Source: Isoptericola sp. AK164
GTDB lineage: Bacteria > Actinomycetota > Actinomycetes > Actinomycetales > Cellulomonadaceae
NCBI RefSeq assembly: GCF_029643425.1
Contig: NZ_CP119106.1
Coordinates: 2,356,001 to 2,420,000, forward strand
Reading direction: 5' to 3'
DNA length: 64,000 nt
Below the pieces are notes generated by a model. It searched no databases, had not been told where the DNA came from, and worked only from the letters and a program-made list of their open reading frames with translations. The first letter of the stretch is position 1; each line of letters starts with the position of its first letter. Position numbers and translations under genes: made by a program. Of the stretch, positions 1-8,618 are shown in pieces.

Positions 1-179
1 GGCACGTCGACCTGGGCACCCTCGGGGTCGCGGACCGGTGGGCGGATCTCGCCGTGGCGAGCATGAGCCTGGGGTGGAACTTCGGCGAGGGGTACGAGCC
101 GCTCTTCTTCGCGGCCTACGGCATCGAGCCCGACGCCGGGCGGCTCGCCTTCTACCACCGCCTGTGGGACGCGGCGTAG
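1..179 (+). CDS. Aminoglycoside 3'-phosphotransferase-like kinase, C-terminal fragment (cut by window edge)
   Basis: Only the last 58 codons are present; the gene begins outside the window. The visible residues include LGVADRWADLAVA, then YEPLFFAAYGIE and a final AFYHRLWDA. This is the C-terminal helix pattern of APH(3')-type kinases (family form LGVADRYQDIA...YGI...AFYRLLDE). The family phosphorylates aminoglycosides or related small molecules with ATP. The catalytic loop and DxD metal motif lie upstream of the window, so activity and substrate cannot be judged. Reading frame begins at base 3 and ends at TAG 177-179. The helicase gene follows 29 bases later on the same strand. Confidence 0.75.
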   Translation, partial: HVDLGTLGVADRWADLAVASMSLGWNFGEGYEPLFFAAYGIEPDAGRLAFYHRLWDAA

Positions 180-208
180 CGGCGGCGGGCTGACACAATG
201 ACGGCACG

Positions 209-2962
209 ATGACTGCCACCGACACCGCCGCCTCGTCCGTCGCCTCCGTCCCGCGCCCTGCCGGCACCCTGCTGCCGCACCTGCCCGCGCCCACCGGGCA
301 GGCCCCGGACCCGGACGCGCTGTTCGAGGGGTTCAGCGAGTGGGCGGCCTCGACCGGTCGTCCGCTGTACCCGCACCAGGAGGAGGCGCTGCTCGAGCTC
401 ATGACGGGCTCGCACGTCGTGCTGGCCACGCCGACCGGGTCGGGCAAGTCGATGGTGGCGATGGGCGCGCAGTTCGCGGCCCTGGCGGCGCGCCGGTCCG
501 GGATGGGCGGGCGCACCTACTACACGGCCCCGCTCAAGGCCCTGGTCAGCGAGAAGTTCTTCGACCTCGTGGCGGCGTTCGGGTCGCGCAACGTCGGGAT
601 GATGACCGGCGACAGCGCCGTGAACCCCGACGCCCCGATCATCTGCTGCACCGCCGAGATCCTCGCGAACCTCGCGCTGCGCAACGGCGCGGGCAGCCCG
701 GGCCAGGACCAGTTCATCGGCCAGGTCGTCATGGACGAGTTCCACTTCTACGGCGACCCGCAGCGCGGCTGGGCCTGGCAGGTGCCGCTGCTGGAGCTGC
801 CGCACACCCAGTTCCTGCTGATGTCCGGCACCCTCGGCGACACCAGCCGCCTGCGCGAGGACCTCACCGAGCGCACCGGCCGGGACGTCGCCGAGGTCAC
901 CGGCGCCGAACGACCGGTCCCGCTGGAGTTCTCCTACGTCCAGGACCCGCTGCCCGAGGTCATCGAGGAGCTGGTACACACCCACCGCGCCCCGGTGTAC
1001 GTCGTGCACTTCACGCAGAAGGACGCCGTCGACCGCGCCCAGGCGCTGCTCAGCACCAAGCTCGCCTCCAAGGAGGAGAAGCAGGCGATCGTCGACGAGA
1101 TCGGCGCGTTCCGGTTCGGCACCGGGTTCGGCAAGATCCTGTCCAAGTACCTGCGCGCCGGCGTCGGCGTGCACCACGCCGGGATGCTGCCCAAGTACCG
1201 CCGGCTCGTCGAGCGGCTCACGCAGAAGGGGCTGCTCAAGGTCGTCTGCGGCACCGACACCCTGGGCGTGGGCATCAACGTCCCGATCCGCACGGTGCTC
1301 ATGACCTCGCTGGTGAAGTTCGACGGCGAGCGCATGCGGCACCTGACCGCCCGCGAGTTCCACCAGATCGCCGGCCGGGCCGGTCGCGCGGGCTACGACA
1401 CCCTCGGCGAGGTGCTCGTCATGGCGCCGGAGCACGTCATCGAGAACCGCAAGGCGCTCGCCAAGGCCGGTGACGACCCCAAGAAGAAGAGGAAGATCGT
1501 CCGCAAGAAGGCGCCGTCGGGTGCGGTCAACTGGACCGAGTCGACCTTCGAGCGCCTGCGCGACGCCCCGCCGGAGCCGCTGGCCAGCCAGTTCCACGTC
1601 AACCACGCGATGGTGCTCAACGTGCTGGCCCGCACGCGGCCCGACGGCGGGTCGGGCCACGACGGCGGCACGTCCGGCCCCGCTGTCGACCCCGTCGAGG
1701 CGATGCGCCACCTGCTCACCGCCAACCACGACACCGCCGCCCAGCAGGCCGGGCACGTGCGCCAGGCGCTGCGGATCTACCGCTCCCTGCGCGTGGCCGG
1801 CGTCGTGGAGAAGGTGCGCGTCCCCGACGACTCCCGCCCCGCGGGCTACCGCCCCAGCGTGCGGCTCGAGGTCGACCTGCCGCGCGACTTCGCGCTCAAC
1901 GCTCCCCTGTCGCCGTTCGCGCTGGCGGCCATGGACCTGCTCGACGTCGAGTCGCCCACGCACGCCCTCGACGTCGTCTCCGTCATCGAGGCCACCCTCG
2001 ACGACCCCCGCCAAATCCTCTTCGGCCAGCAGAAGAAGGCCCGCGGCGAGGCCGTCGCCGCGATGAAGGCGGAGGGCATCGAGTACGACGAGCGCATGGA
2101 GCTGCTCGAGGAGGTCACCTGGCCCCGGCCGCTGGCCGACCTGCTCGAGCCCGCGTTCGCCCAGTACAAGCAGTCCAACCCGTGGGTCGCGGGCGCCGAG
2201 CTGGCGCCCAAGTCCGTGGTGCGCGACATGCTCGAGCAGGCGATGACGTTCGCCGAGCTCGTCAGCACCTACGGCCTGGAGCGCACCGAGGGCGTCGTGC
2301 TGCGCTACCTCGCCGACGCCTACCGGGCGGTGCGCCAGGTCGTGCCCGAGGAGCACCGCACCGAGGAGGTCGCCGAGATCGTCGAGTGGCTCGGCGAGCT
2401 CGTGCGCGGCGTCGACTCCTCGCTGCTGGACGAGTGGGAGCGGCTGCAGAACCCCGTCGACGACGACGCCGACGACGTCGTGCAGGGCGAGCTGGCCGAG
2501 GCCGGGGCCGAGGCGCCGGCCCGGCCCGTCACCGGCAACCCACGCTCGTTCCGCCGTCTCGTGCGCAACGCCATGTTCCGTCGAGTCGAGCTCGCCGCCC
2601 GTGAGGACTACGACGCCCTCGAGGCCCTCGACAAGGCCTCGGGCTGGGACGGCGACGCCTGGGCCGACGCCCTGGAGGACCTGTTCGAGACCCAGGGCGA
2701 CGACGCGATCGGGTTCGGGGCGGACGCCCGCGCCACCGCGCTGCTGACCATGCTGGAGCCGGGGGCGGCGCTGCCCGCCGACGCGACGACGTCGGACGGC
2801 GAGGCCCTGGCGACCGTGCCGGCCGACACCTGGTGGGTCCGCCAGGTCCTCGACGACGCGAACGGCGACCGGGACTGGTCGATCACCGCCCTGGTCGACC
2901 TGCCGGCCTCGGACGAGGCCGGACGGCCGGTGGTCCAGGTGCTCTCGGTCGGGCGCCGGTAG
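209..2962 (+). CDS. Ski2-like DEAD/DEAH-box helicase with DUF3516 C-terminal region
   Basis: 917-residue ATP-dependent RNA/DNA helicase of a type common in actinobacteria. Motif I is TPTGSGKS at residues 74-81, motif II is DEFH at 176-179, motif III is SGT at about 206-208, and motif VI is QIAGRAGRAG at 386-395. After the two RecA-like domains come about 500 residues, including a basic stretch around 427-435 and an acidic segment near 750. This is the layout of the DUF3516 helicase family. The start ATG at 209 lies after a weak CACAAT box. The gene converges with the permease gene, with only one base between the stop codons. Substrate and cellular role are unknown; RNA turnover or repair would fit the Ski2 class (inference). 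Confidence 0.9.
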   Translation: MTATDTAASSVASVPRPAGTLLPHLPAPTGQAPDPDALFEGFSEWAASTGRPLYPHQEEALLELMTGSHVVLATPTGSGKSMVAMGAQFAALAARRSGMGGRTYYTAPLKALVSEKFFDLVAAFGSRNVGMMTGDSAVNPDAPIICCTAEILANLALRNGAGSPGQDQFIGQVVMDEFHFYGDPQRGWAWQVPLLELPHTQFLLMSGTLGDTSRLREDLTERTGRDVAEVTGAERPVPLEFSYVQDPLPEVIEELVHTHRAPVYVVHFTQKDAVDRAQALLSTKLASKEEKQAIVDEIGAFRFGTGFGKILSKYLRAGVGVHHAGMLPKYRRLVERLTQKGLLKVVCGTDTLGVGINVPIRTVLMTSLVKFDGERMRHLTAREFHQIAGRAGRAGYDTLGEVLVMAPEHVIENRKALAKAGDDPKKKRKIVRKKAPSGAVNWTESTFERLRDAPPEPLASQFHVNHAMVLNVLARTRPDGGSGHDGGTSGPAVDPVEAMRHLLTANHDTAAQQAGHVRQALRIYRSLRVAGVVEKVRVPDDSRPAGYRPSVRLEVDLPRDFALNAPLSPFALAAMDLLDVESPTHALDVVSVIEATLDDPRQILFGQQKKARGEAVAAMKAEGIEYDERMELLEEVTWPRPLADLLEPAFAQYKQSNPWVAGAELAPKSVVRDMLEQAMTFAELVSTYGLERTEGVVLRYLADAYRAVRQVVPEEHRTEEVAEIVEWLGELVRGVDSSLLDEWERLQNPVDDDADDVVQGELAEAGAEAPARPVTGNPRSFRRLVRNAMFRRVELAAREDYDALEALDKASGWDGDAWADALEDLFETQGDDAIGFGADARATALLTMLEPGAALPADATTSDGEALATVPADTWWVRQVLDDANGDRDWSITALVDLPASDEAGRPVVQVLSVGRR

Positions 2963-2963
2963 C

Positions 2964-3719
2964 TCAGACCAGGCCGGTCACGCCGCGCGCCAGCGTGGCC
3001 ACGCCGCCGACGTACGCCAGCAGGATGAGGACGCGTCGGGTCGCCGTGGCCGAGACGCGCGGCGCGAGCAGGTCCCCCAGGACGAGCCCGCCGAGGATCG
3101 AGACCATGAGCAGCACCCACTGCCACGGGGCCATGGTCGGGAACGAGGCGTCGGCGAGCACCAGCTTGGCCACCAGGGCGGCGAGCGCGTTAGCGGCGAA
3201 GAACGGCTGGGCGGTGGCGGCGAACCGCCGCGGGTCCCAGCCGCTGAGCACCGCGTAGACCGCCACGGGGGGCCCGCCGATGCCGGCCGCGACCGAGCCG
3301 ATGCCGCTCGCCGTGCCGGTCAGGGCCAACGGCCAGCCGGCCGCGGGGTCCACGGGGTGCCTGCCCTCGCGGCGCAGCCGGGTCGTGAGCACTGCCAGCG
3401 TCATCGCCGCGAGGATGAACAGGCCGATCGTCACCTCGAGCGCCGGGGCGCTGACGTCGCGCAGGGCGAGCGCCGCCGGCACGGTCACGACCAGCGAGGA
3501 CAGCGTGAGCCAGGCGAACTTGCGCCACTCCACGTCGCGCACGACGCGGCCGAGGATCAGGGCCGAGGCCGTCGCCCCGGCGAGGTTCACGAAGAGCACG
3601 CCCTCGAGCGGGCCCACGATGAGCACGATGAACGGTCCGGCCACGAGGCCGAACCCCATGCCCGTCACCCGTTGCAGGACACCACCGACGAGGATGGCGA
3701 GGACGAGGAGGGCGAGCAC
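2964..3719 (-). CDS. TauE/SafE-family membrane permease
   Basis: About 251 residues, almost wholly hydrophobic, with repeated transmembrane segments. It opens with VLALLVLAILVGG and has the glycine-rich GFGLVAGPF turn followed by NLAGATASALILGR. The family (DUF81) exports or imports sulfite, sulfonates and other small organic anions across the cytoplasmic membrane; the substrate here is unknown. The GTG at 3719 is preferred because a TAGCGT -10 box (plus-strand 3727-3732) ends seven bases upstream, matching the leaderless pattern of this window. A GTG at 3728 is an alternative that adds three residues. The in-frame extension further upstream is an artefact of the opposite-strand YbaK gene. 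Confidence 0.8.
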   Translation of the reverse strand: MLALLVLAILVGGVLQRVTGMGFGLVAGPFIVLIVGPLEGVLFVNLAGATASALILGRVVRDVEWRKFAWLTLSSLVVTVPAALALRDVSAPALEVTIGLFILAAMTLAVLTTRLRREGRHPVDPAAGWPLALTGTASGIGSVAAGIGGPPVAVYAVLSGWDPRRFAATAQPFFAANALAALVAKLVLADASFPTMAPWQWVLLMVSILGGLVLGDLLAPRVSATATRRVLILLAYVGGVATLARGVTGLV

Positions 3720-3810
3720 GGCCCCCACGCTACGCCGCGGTCGCCGCCGCGAGCCGTCCGGCCGGCGGAAAGGACCTGACCGGCGTCGTGGCGTCGGGCA
3801 CACTGGGCGC

Positions 3811-4302
3811 GTGGCCCGCTCCCAGACCCGTGGATCGACCCCCGCCGTGCTCGCGCTCGAACGGGCCGGGGTCGCGCACGCGCTGCACCCGTACGAGCAC
3901 GACCCTCGCAGCGGGCTGAGCTTCGGCCTCGAGGCCGCCGCGGCGATCGGGGTCCCGGCCGAGCAGGTGTTCAAGACGCTCGTCGCCGACGTCGACGGGG
4001 ATCTCGTGGTCGCCGTCGTCCCCGTGACCGGCGAGCTCGACCTCAAGGCGCTCGCCCGCGCCGTCGGCGGCAAGAAGGCCGCCATGGCCGCCGTGCACCG
4101 CGCCGAGCGCGCCACCGGCTACGTCGCGGGGGGCATCTCTCCCCTGGGCCAGCGGGCGCGGCACACCACGGTCGTGGACGCGTCGGCCGCGTCGTTCGAC
4201 GCCGTCTACGTCTCGGGCGGACGCCGGGGGCTCGACGTGTCGCTGGCTCCCGCCGACCTGGTGCGCCTCACCGACGCCACGACCGCACCCCTCGGGCGCT
4301 GA
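3811..4302 (+). CDS. ybaK: YbaK/EbsC-type Cys-tRNA(Pro) deacylase
   Basis: 163 residues. The family hydrolyses Cys-tRNA(Pro), correcting misacylation by prolyl-tRNA synthetase. The conserved VFKTLVAD motif places the key lysine at residue 55. GYVAGGISPLGQ, a loop typical of the YbaK clade, follows near residue 110-121. Length matches the family (about 155-165). The GTG start at 3811 is chosen because the product aligns from there, and a CACACT box at 3799-3804 ends six bases upstream with no Shine-Dalgarno, suggesting a leaderless mRNA. It diverges from the permease gene; the two starts are 91 bases apart. The downstream palindrome at 4348-4415 separates it from the convergent yccF. Confidence 0.9.
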   Translation: MARSQTRGSTPAVLALERAGVAHALHPYEHDPRSGLSFGLEAAAAIGVPAEQVFKTLVADVDGDLVVAVVPVTGELDLKALARAVGGKKAAMAAVHRAERATGYVAGGISPLGQRARHTTVVDASAASFDAVYVSGGRRGLDVSLAPADLVRLTDATTAPLGR

Positions 4303-4347
4303 CACGCGCGCGGCCCGTCCCCGCCCCGAGCACCGCCCCGAGCACCG

Positions 4348-4415
4348 CGAGATTGACCCACCCGTGCCGAGATCGACTCACGGTAGGTCGATCTCGCCCG
4401 GGTGGGTCGATCTCG
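4348..4415. repeat. Nested intergenic palindrome between convergent genes
   Basis: Two stems are nested. The outer arms 4348-4364 and 4399-4415 are 17 bases each with one mismatch (CGAGATTGACCCACCCG against its complement). The inner arms CGAGATCGAC (4368-4377) and GTCGATCTCG (4387-4396) are a perfect match. The element thus holds four copies of a CGAGATYGAC unit in alternating orientation. It lies between ybaK (+) and yccF (-), so it can act as a two-way terminator, but there is no U tract. Confidence 0.75.
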
Positions 4416-4460
4416 GCGAGCGGTGGACGGCGGCTCGGCGGATCGGCGCGCGCCGGGGCG

Positions 4461-4862
4461 TCAGGCCGGGCGGTAGGTGGGGTACCGCGTGTCGGTCGAG
4501 ACGATGTCCTTGCCGAGCGGCAGCAGCGAGATCGGGATCATCTTGAGGTTCGCGATGCCCAGCGGGATGCCGATGATCGACACGAACAGCGGGATCGCGG
4601 TGATGATGTGGCTCAGCGCCAGCCACCAGCCCGCGAAGACCAGCCAGACGACGTTGCCCAGCACCGAGAACGCCCCGGACCCGGGCCGGTCGACGACGGT
4701 GCGGCCGAAGGGCCACAGCGCGTAGCCGGCGATCCGGAACGAGGCGATCCCCCAGGGGATCGTCACGATGAGCACGCAGCAGATGAGGCCCGCGAGCACG
4801 TAGCCGAGGGCGAGCCAGAAGCCCGAGAGCACCAGCCAGATGACGTTCAGGATCGCTTTCAC
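4461..4862 (-). CDS. yccF: YccF-domain inner-membrane protein
   Basis: 133 residues built from two tandem YccF (DUF307) repeats. Each has a hydrophobic VIWLVLSGFWLAL-like helix followed by a TIPWGIASFRIAGYALWPFG or IGIPLGIANLKMIPISLLPLG segment. The conserved PxG(I/L)xxxK/R turn after each hairpin is clear. The protein should be an integral membrane protein of unknown function; some relatives sit next to transporters. The GTG at 4862 starts the conserved helix. An AAGAAT box lies just upstream and there is no ribosome binding site. It is divergent from the YggS gene. Confidence 0.88.
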   Translation of the reverse strand: MKAILNVIWLVLSGFWLALGYVLAGLICCVLIVTIPWGIASFRIAGYALWPFGRTVVDRPGSGAFSVLGNVVWLVFAGWWLALSHIITAIPLFVSIIGIPLGIANLKMIPISLLPLGKDIVSTDTRYPTYRPA

Positions 4863-4944
4863 CCCCCGATTCTTCCACCACCGGGCCGTCCGGGGGATCC
4901 GGGGAGTCCCGGAGAACGACCCTGAGGTTCCTACACTGGGCGCC

Positions 4945-5694
4945 ATGCCGTCCGACCTGACCGACCGGATCGCCCGTGTGCGCGAACGCGTCGACCACGC
5001 CGCCACCGCCGCGGGACGCCGACCTGCCGACGTGCGCCTGATGCTCGCCACCAAGACCCAGGACGCCGAGACCGTGCTGGCCGCGGTCGCCGCGGCCACG
5101 GAGCTCGCCGCCGGCCGCGGGGACGACGGCCCGGTCCTGATCGGCGAGAACCGGGTCCAGGAGCTGGTCGCCAAGGCACCCGCCCTGGCCGACCTGGTCG
5201 CCGCCGGCCGCCTCGACGTGCACATGATCGGGTCGCTGCAGCGCAACAAGATCAACCAGATGCTGCCGACCGTCACCGGCCTGGCCGGCGTCGACCGGCT
5301 CTCGCTGGCGCAGGCCGTGGCCCAGCGGTGCGTCCGCGACGGGCGCACCCTCGACGTCATGGTCCAGGTCAACGTCTCCGGGGAGTCCTCGAAGTCCGGT
5401 GCGGCGCCGTCGGACGCCGCGGACCTGGCCTCGGCCGTGGCGGCCCTGGACGGCCTGCACCTGACCGGCTTCATGACCATCGGCGCGAACACCTCCGACG
5501 AGGCGCAGGTGCGGGCCGGGTTCGCGCGGCTGCGCGAGATCCGTGACGAGGTCGTCGCCTCCGGTGCGCCGGGGACCGCCGACGCCCGCGAGCTGTCGAT
5601 GGGCATGTCCACCGACCTCGAGCTCGCCGTGGCCGAGGGGGCCACGATCGTGCGCGTCGGCACGGCGGTGTTCGGCGAGCGCCCACCCGCCTGA
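4945..5694 (+). CDS. yggS: YggS/PLPBP pyridoxal-phosphate homeostasis protein
   Basis: 249 residues, the normal length. It is a PLP-binding single TIM barrel that buffers cytosolic pyridoxal phosphate and influences amino-acid metabolism. The PLP lysine is K37 in LMLATKTQD. Other family blocks are IGENRVQE, HMIGSLQRNK, VQVNVSGESSKSG and the C-terminal phosphate-binding LSMGMSTDLELAVAEGAT. The ATG at 4945 is preceded by a TACACT -10 box at 4932-4937 with a seven-base gap and no Shine-Dalgarno, so the mRNA is probably leaderless. It converges with the lipoate ligase gene, with five bases between the stop codons. Confidence 0.95.
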   Translation: MPSDLTDRIARVRERVDHAATAAGRRPADVRLMLATKTQDAETVLAAVAAATELAAGRGDDGPVLIGENRVQELVAKAPALADLVAAGRLDVHMIGSLQRNKINQMLPTVTGLAGVDRLSLAQAVAQRCVRDGRTLDVMVQVNVSGESSKSGAAPSDAADLASAVAALDGLHLTGFMTIGANTSDEAQVRAGFARLREIRDEVVASGAPGTADARELSMGMSTDLELAVAEGATIVRVGTAVFGERPPA

Positions 5695-5699
5695 ACGGC

Positions 5700-6788
5700 T
5701 CAGGGCACCCGGTGGATCCACTCGGCGGTGTCGAACTTCGTGCGCACCAGGTCCTCGGCCCGCTCCAGCTCCTCGGCACGCAGGCCGGAGACCTCGGTGC
5801 GGTGCCGGTCGGCGAAGTAGGCGGCGAAGGCCTCCACGACCTCGTCGCGGGCCAGGCCGGTCTGCGAGCGCAGCGGGTCGACGCGCTTGTTGGCGCTGCG
5901 GGTGCCCTTGTCGGACATCTTCTCGCGCCCGATGCGCAGCACCTGCATCATCTTGTCGGCGTCGATGTCGTAGGCCATCGTCATGTGGTGCAGCACCGCT
6001 CCCCCGGCGAGCCGCTTCTGGGCGGAGCCGGCGAGCTTGCCGCCCGGTGAGGCGACGTCGTTCATGCCGCTGAAGTAGGCCTCGACGCCCAGCTCGCCGA
6101 GCGCGCCGAGCACCCAGGCGTCCAGGAAGGCGTAGGACTGCTCGAAGCTCATCCCGTCGACGAGCGAGCCCGGCACGACGAGCGAGAACGTCACGCAGTT
6201 GCCGGCCTCCATGAACATCGCCCCGCCCCCGGAGATGCGCCGCACGACCGTGACGTCGTGCTCGGCCACGCCGTCCTCGTCGATCTCGTTCCGGTAGGAC
6301 TGGAAGGACCCGATGAACACGGCCCGCTCGTCCCAGTCCCAGAACCGCAGGGTCGGGCCGCGTCGGCCGGCGGCGAGCTCCTCGGTCAGCACCTGGTCGA
6401 GCGCGGCGAGCGTGCGCGGCGGCAGCGGGCCGGGACGCAGCACCTCGAAGGTGTGGTCCTGCCACGTCGTGGCCAGGCCCAGGGCCCGGCGCACGGCGAC
6501 CGCCACGGCACGGGCGTCGAAGCCGACCATCGCGACCGGGCCGGCGATCTCGCCGGACAGCTCGGCCTTCTCCAGCGCCTCGGTGACGGTGCGCTGGAGC
6601 TCTCCGGTGCCGGTCGAGGCCGGCAGGCCGGTCAGCGCGGTGTCGATGACGCCCAGCGCCTCGTCGGGCTCGAGGAAGAAGTCGCCCGACAGGCGCACCG
6701 CCGTCAGGACGGCGGGGTCGGAGGAGTCGTCGACCTCGAGGTCGACCGCGACGAGCTTGCCACCGGGGACCTTGTACTCACCATGCAC
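5700..6788 (-). CDS. lplA: Lipoate-protein ligase A family, accessory domain at the N terminus
   Basis: 362 residues. The catalytic LplA-like domain occupies about residues 115-345. It has RRISGGGAMFMEAGN (183-197, lipoate/adenylate loop; the usual H of the GGG...H motif is M) and the putative catalytic lysine K251 in GGKLAGSAQKR. The first 105 residues (GEYKVPGGKLVAVDLEV... VRLSGDFFLEPDEA) resemble the LplA accessory or LplB domain, which in E. coli follows the catalytic domain, so the order is reversed. The enzyme attaches lipoate to E2 and GcvH lysyl residues using ATP. The GTG start at 6788 lies six bases after a TAGGCT box (plus 6795-6800), implying a leaderless mRNA. Confidence 0.87.
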   Translation of the reverse strand: MHGEYKVPGGKLVAVDLEVDDSSDPAVLTAVRLSGDFFLEPDEALGVIDTALTGLPASTGTGELQRTVTEALEKAELSGEIAGPVAMVGFDARAVAVAVRRALGLATTWQDHTFEVLRPGPLPPRTLAALDQVLTEELAAGRRGPTLRFWDWDERAVFIGSFQSYRNEIDEDGVAEHDVTVVRRISGGGAMFMEAGNCVTFSLVVPGSLVDGMSFEQSYAFLDAWVLGALGELGVEAYFSGMNDVASPGGKLAGSAQKRLAGGAVLHHMTMAYDIDADKMMQVLRIGREKMSDKGTRSANKRVDPLRSQTGLARDEVVEAFAAYFADRHRTEVSGLRAEELERAEDLVRTKFDTAEWIHRVP

Positions 6789-6825
6789 CCCGTCAGCCTA
6801 ACCGCCCCGCCGTCCCCGCTGCCCC

Positions 6826-6895
6826 CGTCGTTGTGGGCATGAAATCTGCAGGTCTCCGGGCCCGCCGAGCTGCAGATTTCATGCCCACAACGACG
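6826..6895. repeat. Perfect 26-bp inverted repeat with 18-nt loop
   Basis: Arms 6826-6851 and 6870-6895 are exact reverse complements around the loop 6852-6869. The arm core reads TTGTGGGCATGAAATCTGCA, which is far more AT-rich than the flanks. It lies between the 3' end of cimA and the start of lplA, both on the minus strand. It could be a rho-independent-like terminator without a U tract, or a member of a dispersed palindromic repeat family. No second copy exists in this window. Confidence 0.9.
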
Positions 6896-6902
6896 AGCGG
6901 GG

Positions 6903-8558
6903 TCAGCGGGGAGCGACGTCGGCGTGCAGCAGCCCGTAGACGTGCGCGTCGATCAGCGCCTCCCAGGCGGCCTCGATGATGTTGGGCCCGACGCCGACGG
7001 TCGACCAGGTGTGGTGGCCGTCGGTGGTCTCGACCAGCACCCGGGTGGTCGCGTCGGTGCCGTGCTCGGCGTCCATGATCCGCACCTTGAAGTCCACGAG
7101 CTCGAACTTCTCGATGGTCGGGTAGACGCGCGTCAGGGCGTGCCGGAGCGCCTGGTCGAGGGCGTTGACCGGGCCGTTGCCCTCGCCGGTGACGACGATG
7201 CGCTCCCCGCCGGCGTGCAGCTTGACGGTCGCCTCGGCCAGCGCCTCGGCGTCGCGCCGGTCCGCGTCGGGCACCCCGCCGGTGCGCCCGCCGGTGGTCT
7301 CGACGATCGCGCGCCAGGACTCGACCTGGAAGTAGGCGGGCCGCCGGCCGGTGAGCTCCTCGCGCAGGATGAGCTCGAAGGAGGCGTCCGCGGCGTCGAA
7401 CGTGTAGCCCTGCGCCTCGGCGTCCTTGACCCGGTTGGTCACCCGGGTGAGCAGCTCGCCCTGCCCGGCCAGGTCGAAGCCGAGCTCGCGGCCCTTGAGC
7501 TCCACCGACGCCCGGCCGGCCATGTCGGAGACGAGCATGCGCATGTCGTTGCCGACGGCGGTGGGGTCGATGTGCTGGTAGAGGTCGGGGTCGATCTTGA
7601 TGGCGCTGGCGTGCAGGCCGGCCTTGTGCGCGAACGCGCTGGACCCGACGTACGGCTGGCGCGTGTACGGCGCGATGTTGGTGATCTCGGCGACGGCGTG
7701 CGCGATCCGGGTGGAGTCGGCGAGCCCGTCGCCGGCCAGCGTGGGCAGGCCGCGCTTGAGGGCCAGGTTCGCGACGACGGCCACGAGGTCGACGTTGCCC
7801 GTGCGCTCGCCGTAGCCGTTGACGGTGCCCTGGACGTGGGCGCACCCGGCCTCGACGGCGGCGAGGGTGTTGGCCACGGCGCAGCCCGAGTCGTTGTGCG
7901 CGTGCATGCCCAGCAGCGGGTCGCCGGGCAGCGCGTCGCGCCCGTGCGGCAGGTCGAGGGCCGTGCGCAGCTCGCCGACGACGTCGGTCACCCAGTCGGG
8001 CAGCATGCCGCCGTTGGTGTCGCACAGGGCGACGACCTCGGCGCCGGCCTCGAAGGCTGCCTCCACGGCGGAGCGCGTGTAGGCCGGGTCGACCCGGTAG
8101 CCGTCGAAGAAGTGCTCGGCGTCGACGACGACGCGGCGGCCCTCGCCCACGAGGAACCGCACGGTGTCGCTGATCATCGCCAGGCCCTCGTCCGGCGTCG
8201 TGCGCAGCGCCCGCTCGACGTGCCGGACGTCGGACTTGGCCACGAGCGTGACCACCGGCGCCTCGGAGTCGAGCAGCGCGCGGACCTGCGGGTCGTCCCA
8301 GGCGCGGGTGCCGGCGCGCCGGGTGGAGCCGAACGCCGCCAGCACGGCGTTGCTGAGCTCGAGCTCCTTGGCGGCGCGACGGAAGAACTCGGTGTCCTTG
8401 GGGATCGCGCCCGGCCAGCCACCCTCGATGAAGCCCACACCGAGCTCGTCGAGCAGCGGCGCGATCGCGAGCTTGTCCGCGACGGAGAGGTTCATGCCCT
8501 CCTGCTGCGCGCCGTCGCGCAGGGTGGTGTCGTACACGTGGAACGGGGCGGTGGCCAT
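6903..8558 (-). CDS. cimA: (R)-citramalate synthase
   Basis: 551 residues, the length of the CimA/LeuA-like family. It condenses pyruvate and acetyl-CoA to citramalate, the first step of the threonine-independent isoleucine route. The HMGL-type TIM barrel opens with VYDTTLRDGAQQEG (catalytic R and metal-binding D) and carries the metal ligands HAHND and the NGYGERTGN signature. The C-terminal LeuA dimer/allosteric domain ends the protein. The VEF-free, GWPGAIPKD sequence after FIEGG is typical of CimA rather than 2-isopropylmalate synthase. The ATG at 8558 has a GGAG seven bases upstream; the extra upstream ATG at 8591 lies in the attenuator. Regulated by the leader described at 8590-8698. 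Confidence 0.93.
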   Translation of the reverse strand: MATAPFHVYDTTLRDGAQQEGMNLSVADKLAIAPLLDELGVGFIEGGWPGAIPKDTEFFRRAAKELELSNAVLAAFGSTRRAGTRAWDDPQVRALLDSEAPVVTLVAKSDVRHVERALRTTPDEGLAMISDTVRFLVGEGRRVVVDAEHFFDGYRVDPAYTRSAVEAAFEAGAEVVALCDTNGGMLPDWVTDVVGELRTALDLPHGRDALPGDPLLGMHAHNDSGCAVANTLAAVEAGCAHVQGTVNGYGERTGNVDLVAVVANLALKRGLPTLAGDGLADSTRIAHAVAEITNIAPYTRQPYVGSSAFAHKAGLHASAIKIDPDLYQHIDPTAVGNDMRMLVSDMAGRASVELKGRELGFDLAGQGELLTRVTNRVKDAEAQGYTFDAADASFELILREELTGRRPAYFQVESWRAIVETTGGRTGGVPDADRRDAEALAEATVKLHAGGERIVVTGEGNGPVNALDQALRHALTRVYPTIEKFELVDFKVRIMDAEHGTDATTRVLVETTDGHHTWSTVGVGPNIIEAAWEALIDAHVYGLLHADVAPR

Positions 8559-8589
8559 CGGTGGCTCCGAGGGGTGCGGTCTGGACAAC

Positions 8590-8618
8590 AAAAAAGACCC
8601 TCCGGGTACGGAAGGTCT
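8590..8618 (-). terminator. Attenuator terminator upstream of cimA
   Basis: In the minus-strand transcript a ten-base-pair stem (AGACCUUCCG with CGGAGGGUCU, one wobble pair, UACC loop) is followed by six U residues (plus-strand A tract 8590-8595). It lies in the 5' leader, about 32 bases before the cimA ATG, rather than after a gene, which marks it as an attenuator. Confidence 0.85.

Noticed and set aside
152-2356. A 734-residue open frame on the minus strand opposite the helicase
   Set aside because: It is the mirror of a GC-rich coding strand, has no family motif, and the plus-strand helicase has complete conserved motifs.
3728-4115. N-terminal extension of the permease frame up to 4115
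   Set aside because: It runs antisense through ybaK and has the composition of a shadow frame.
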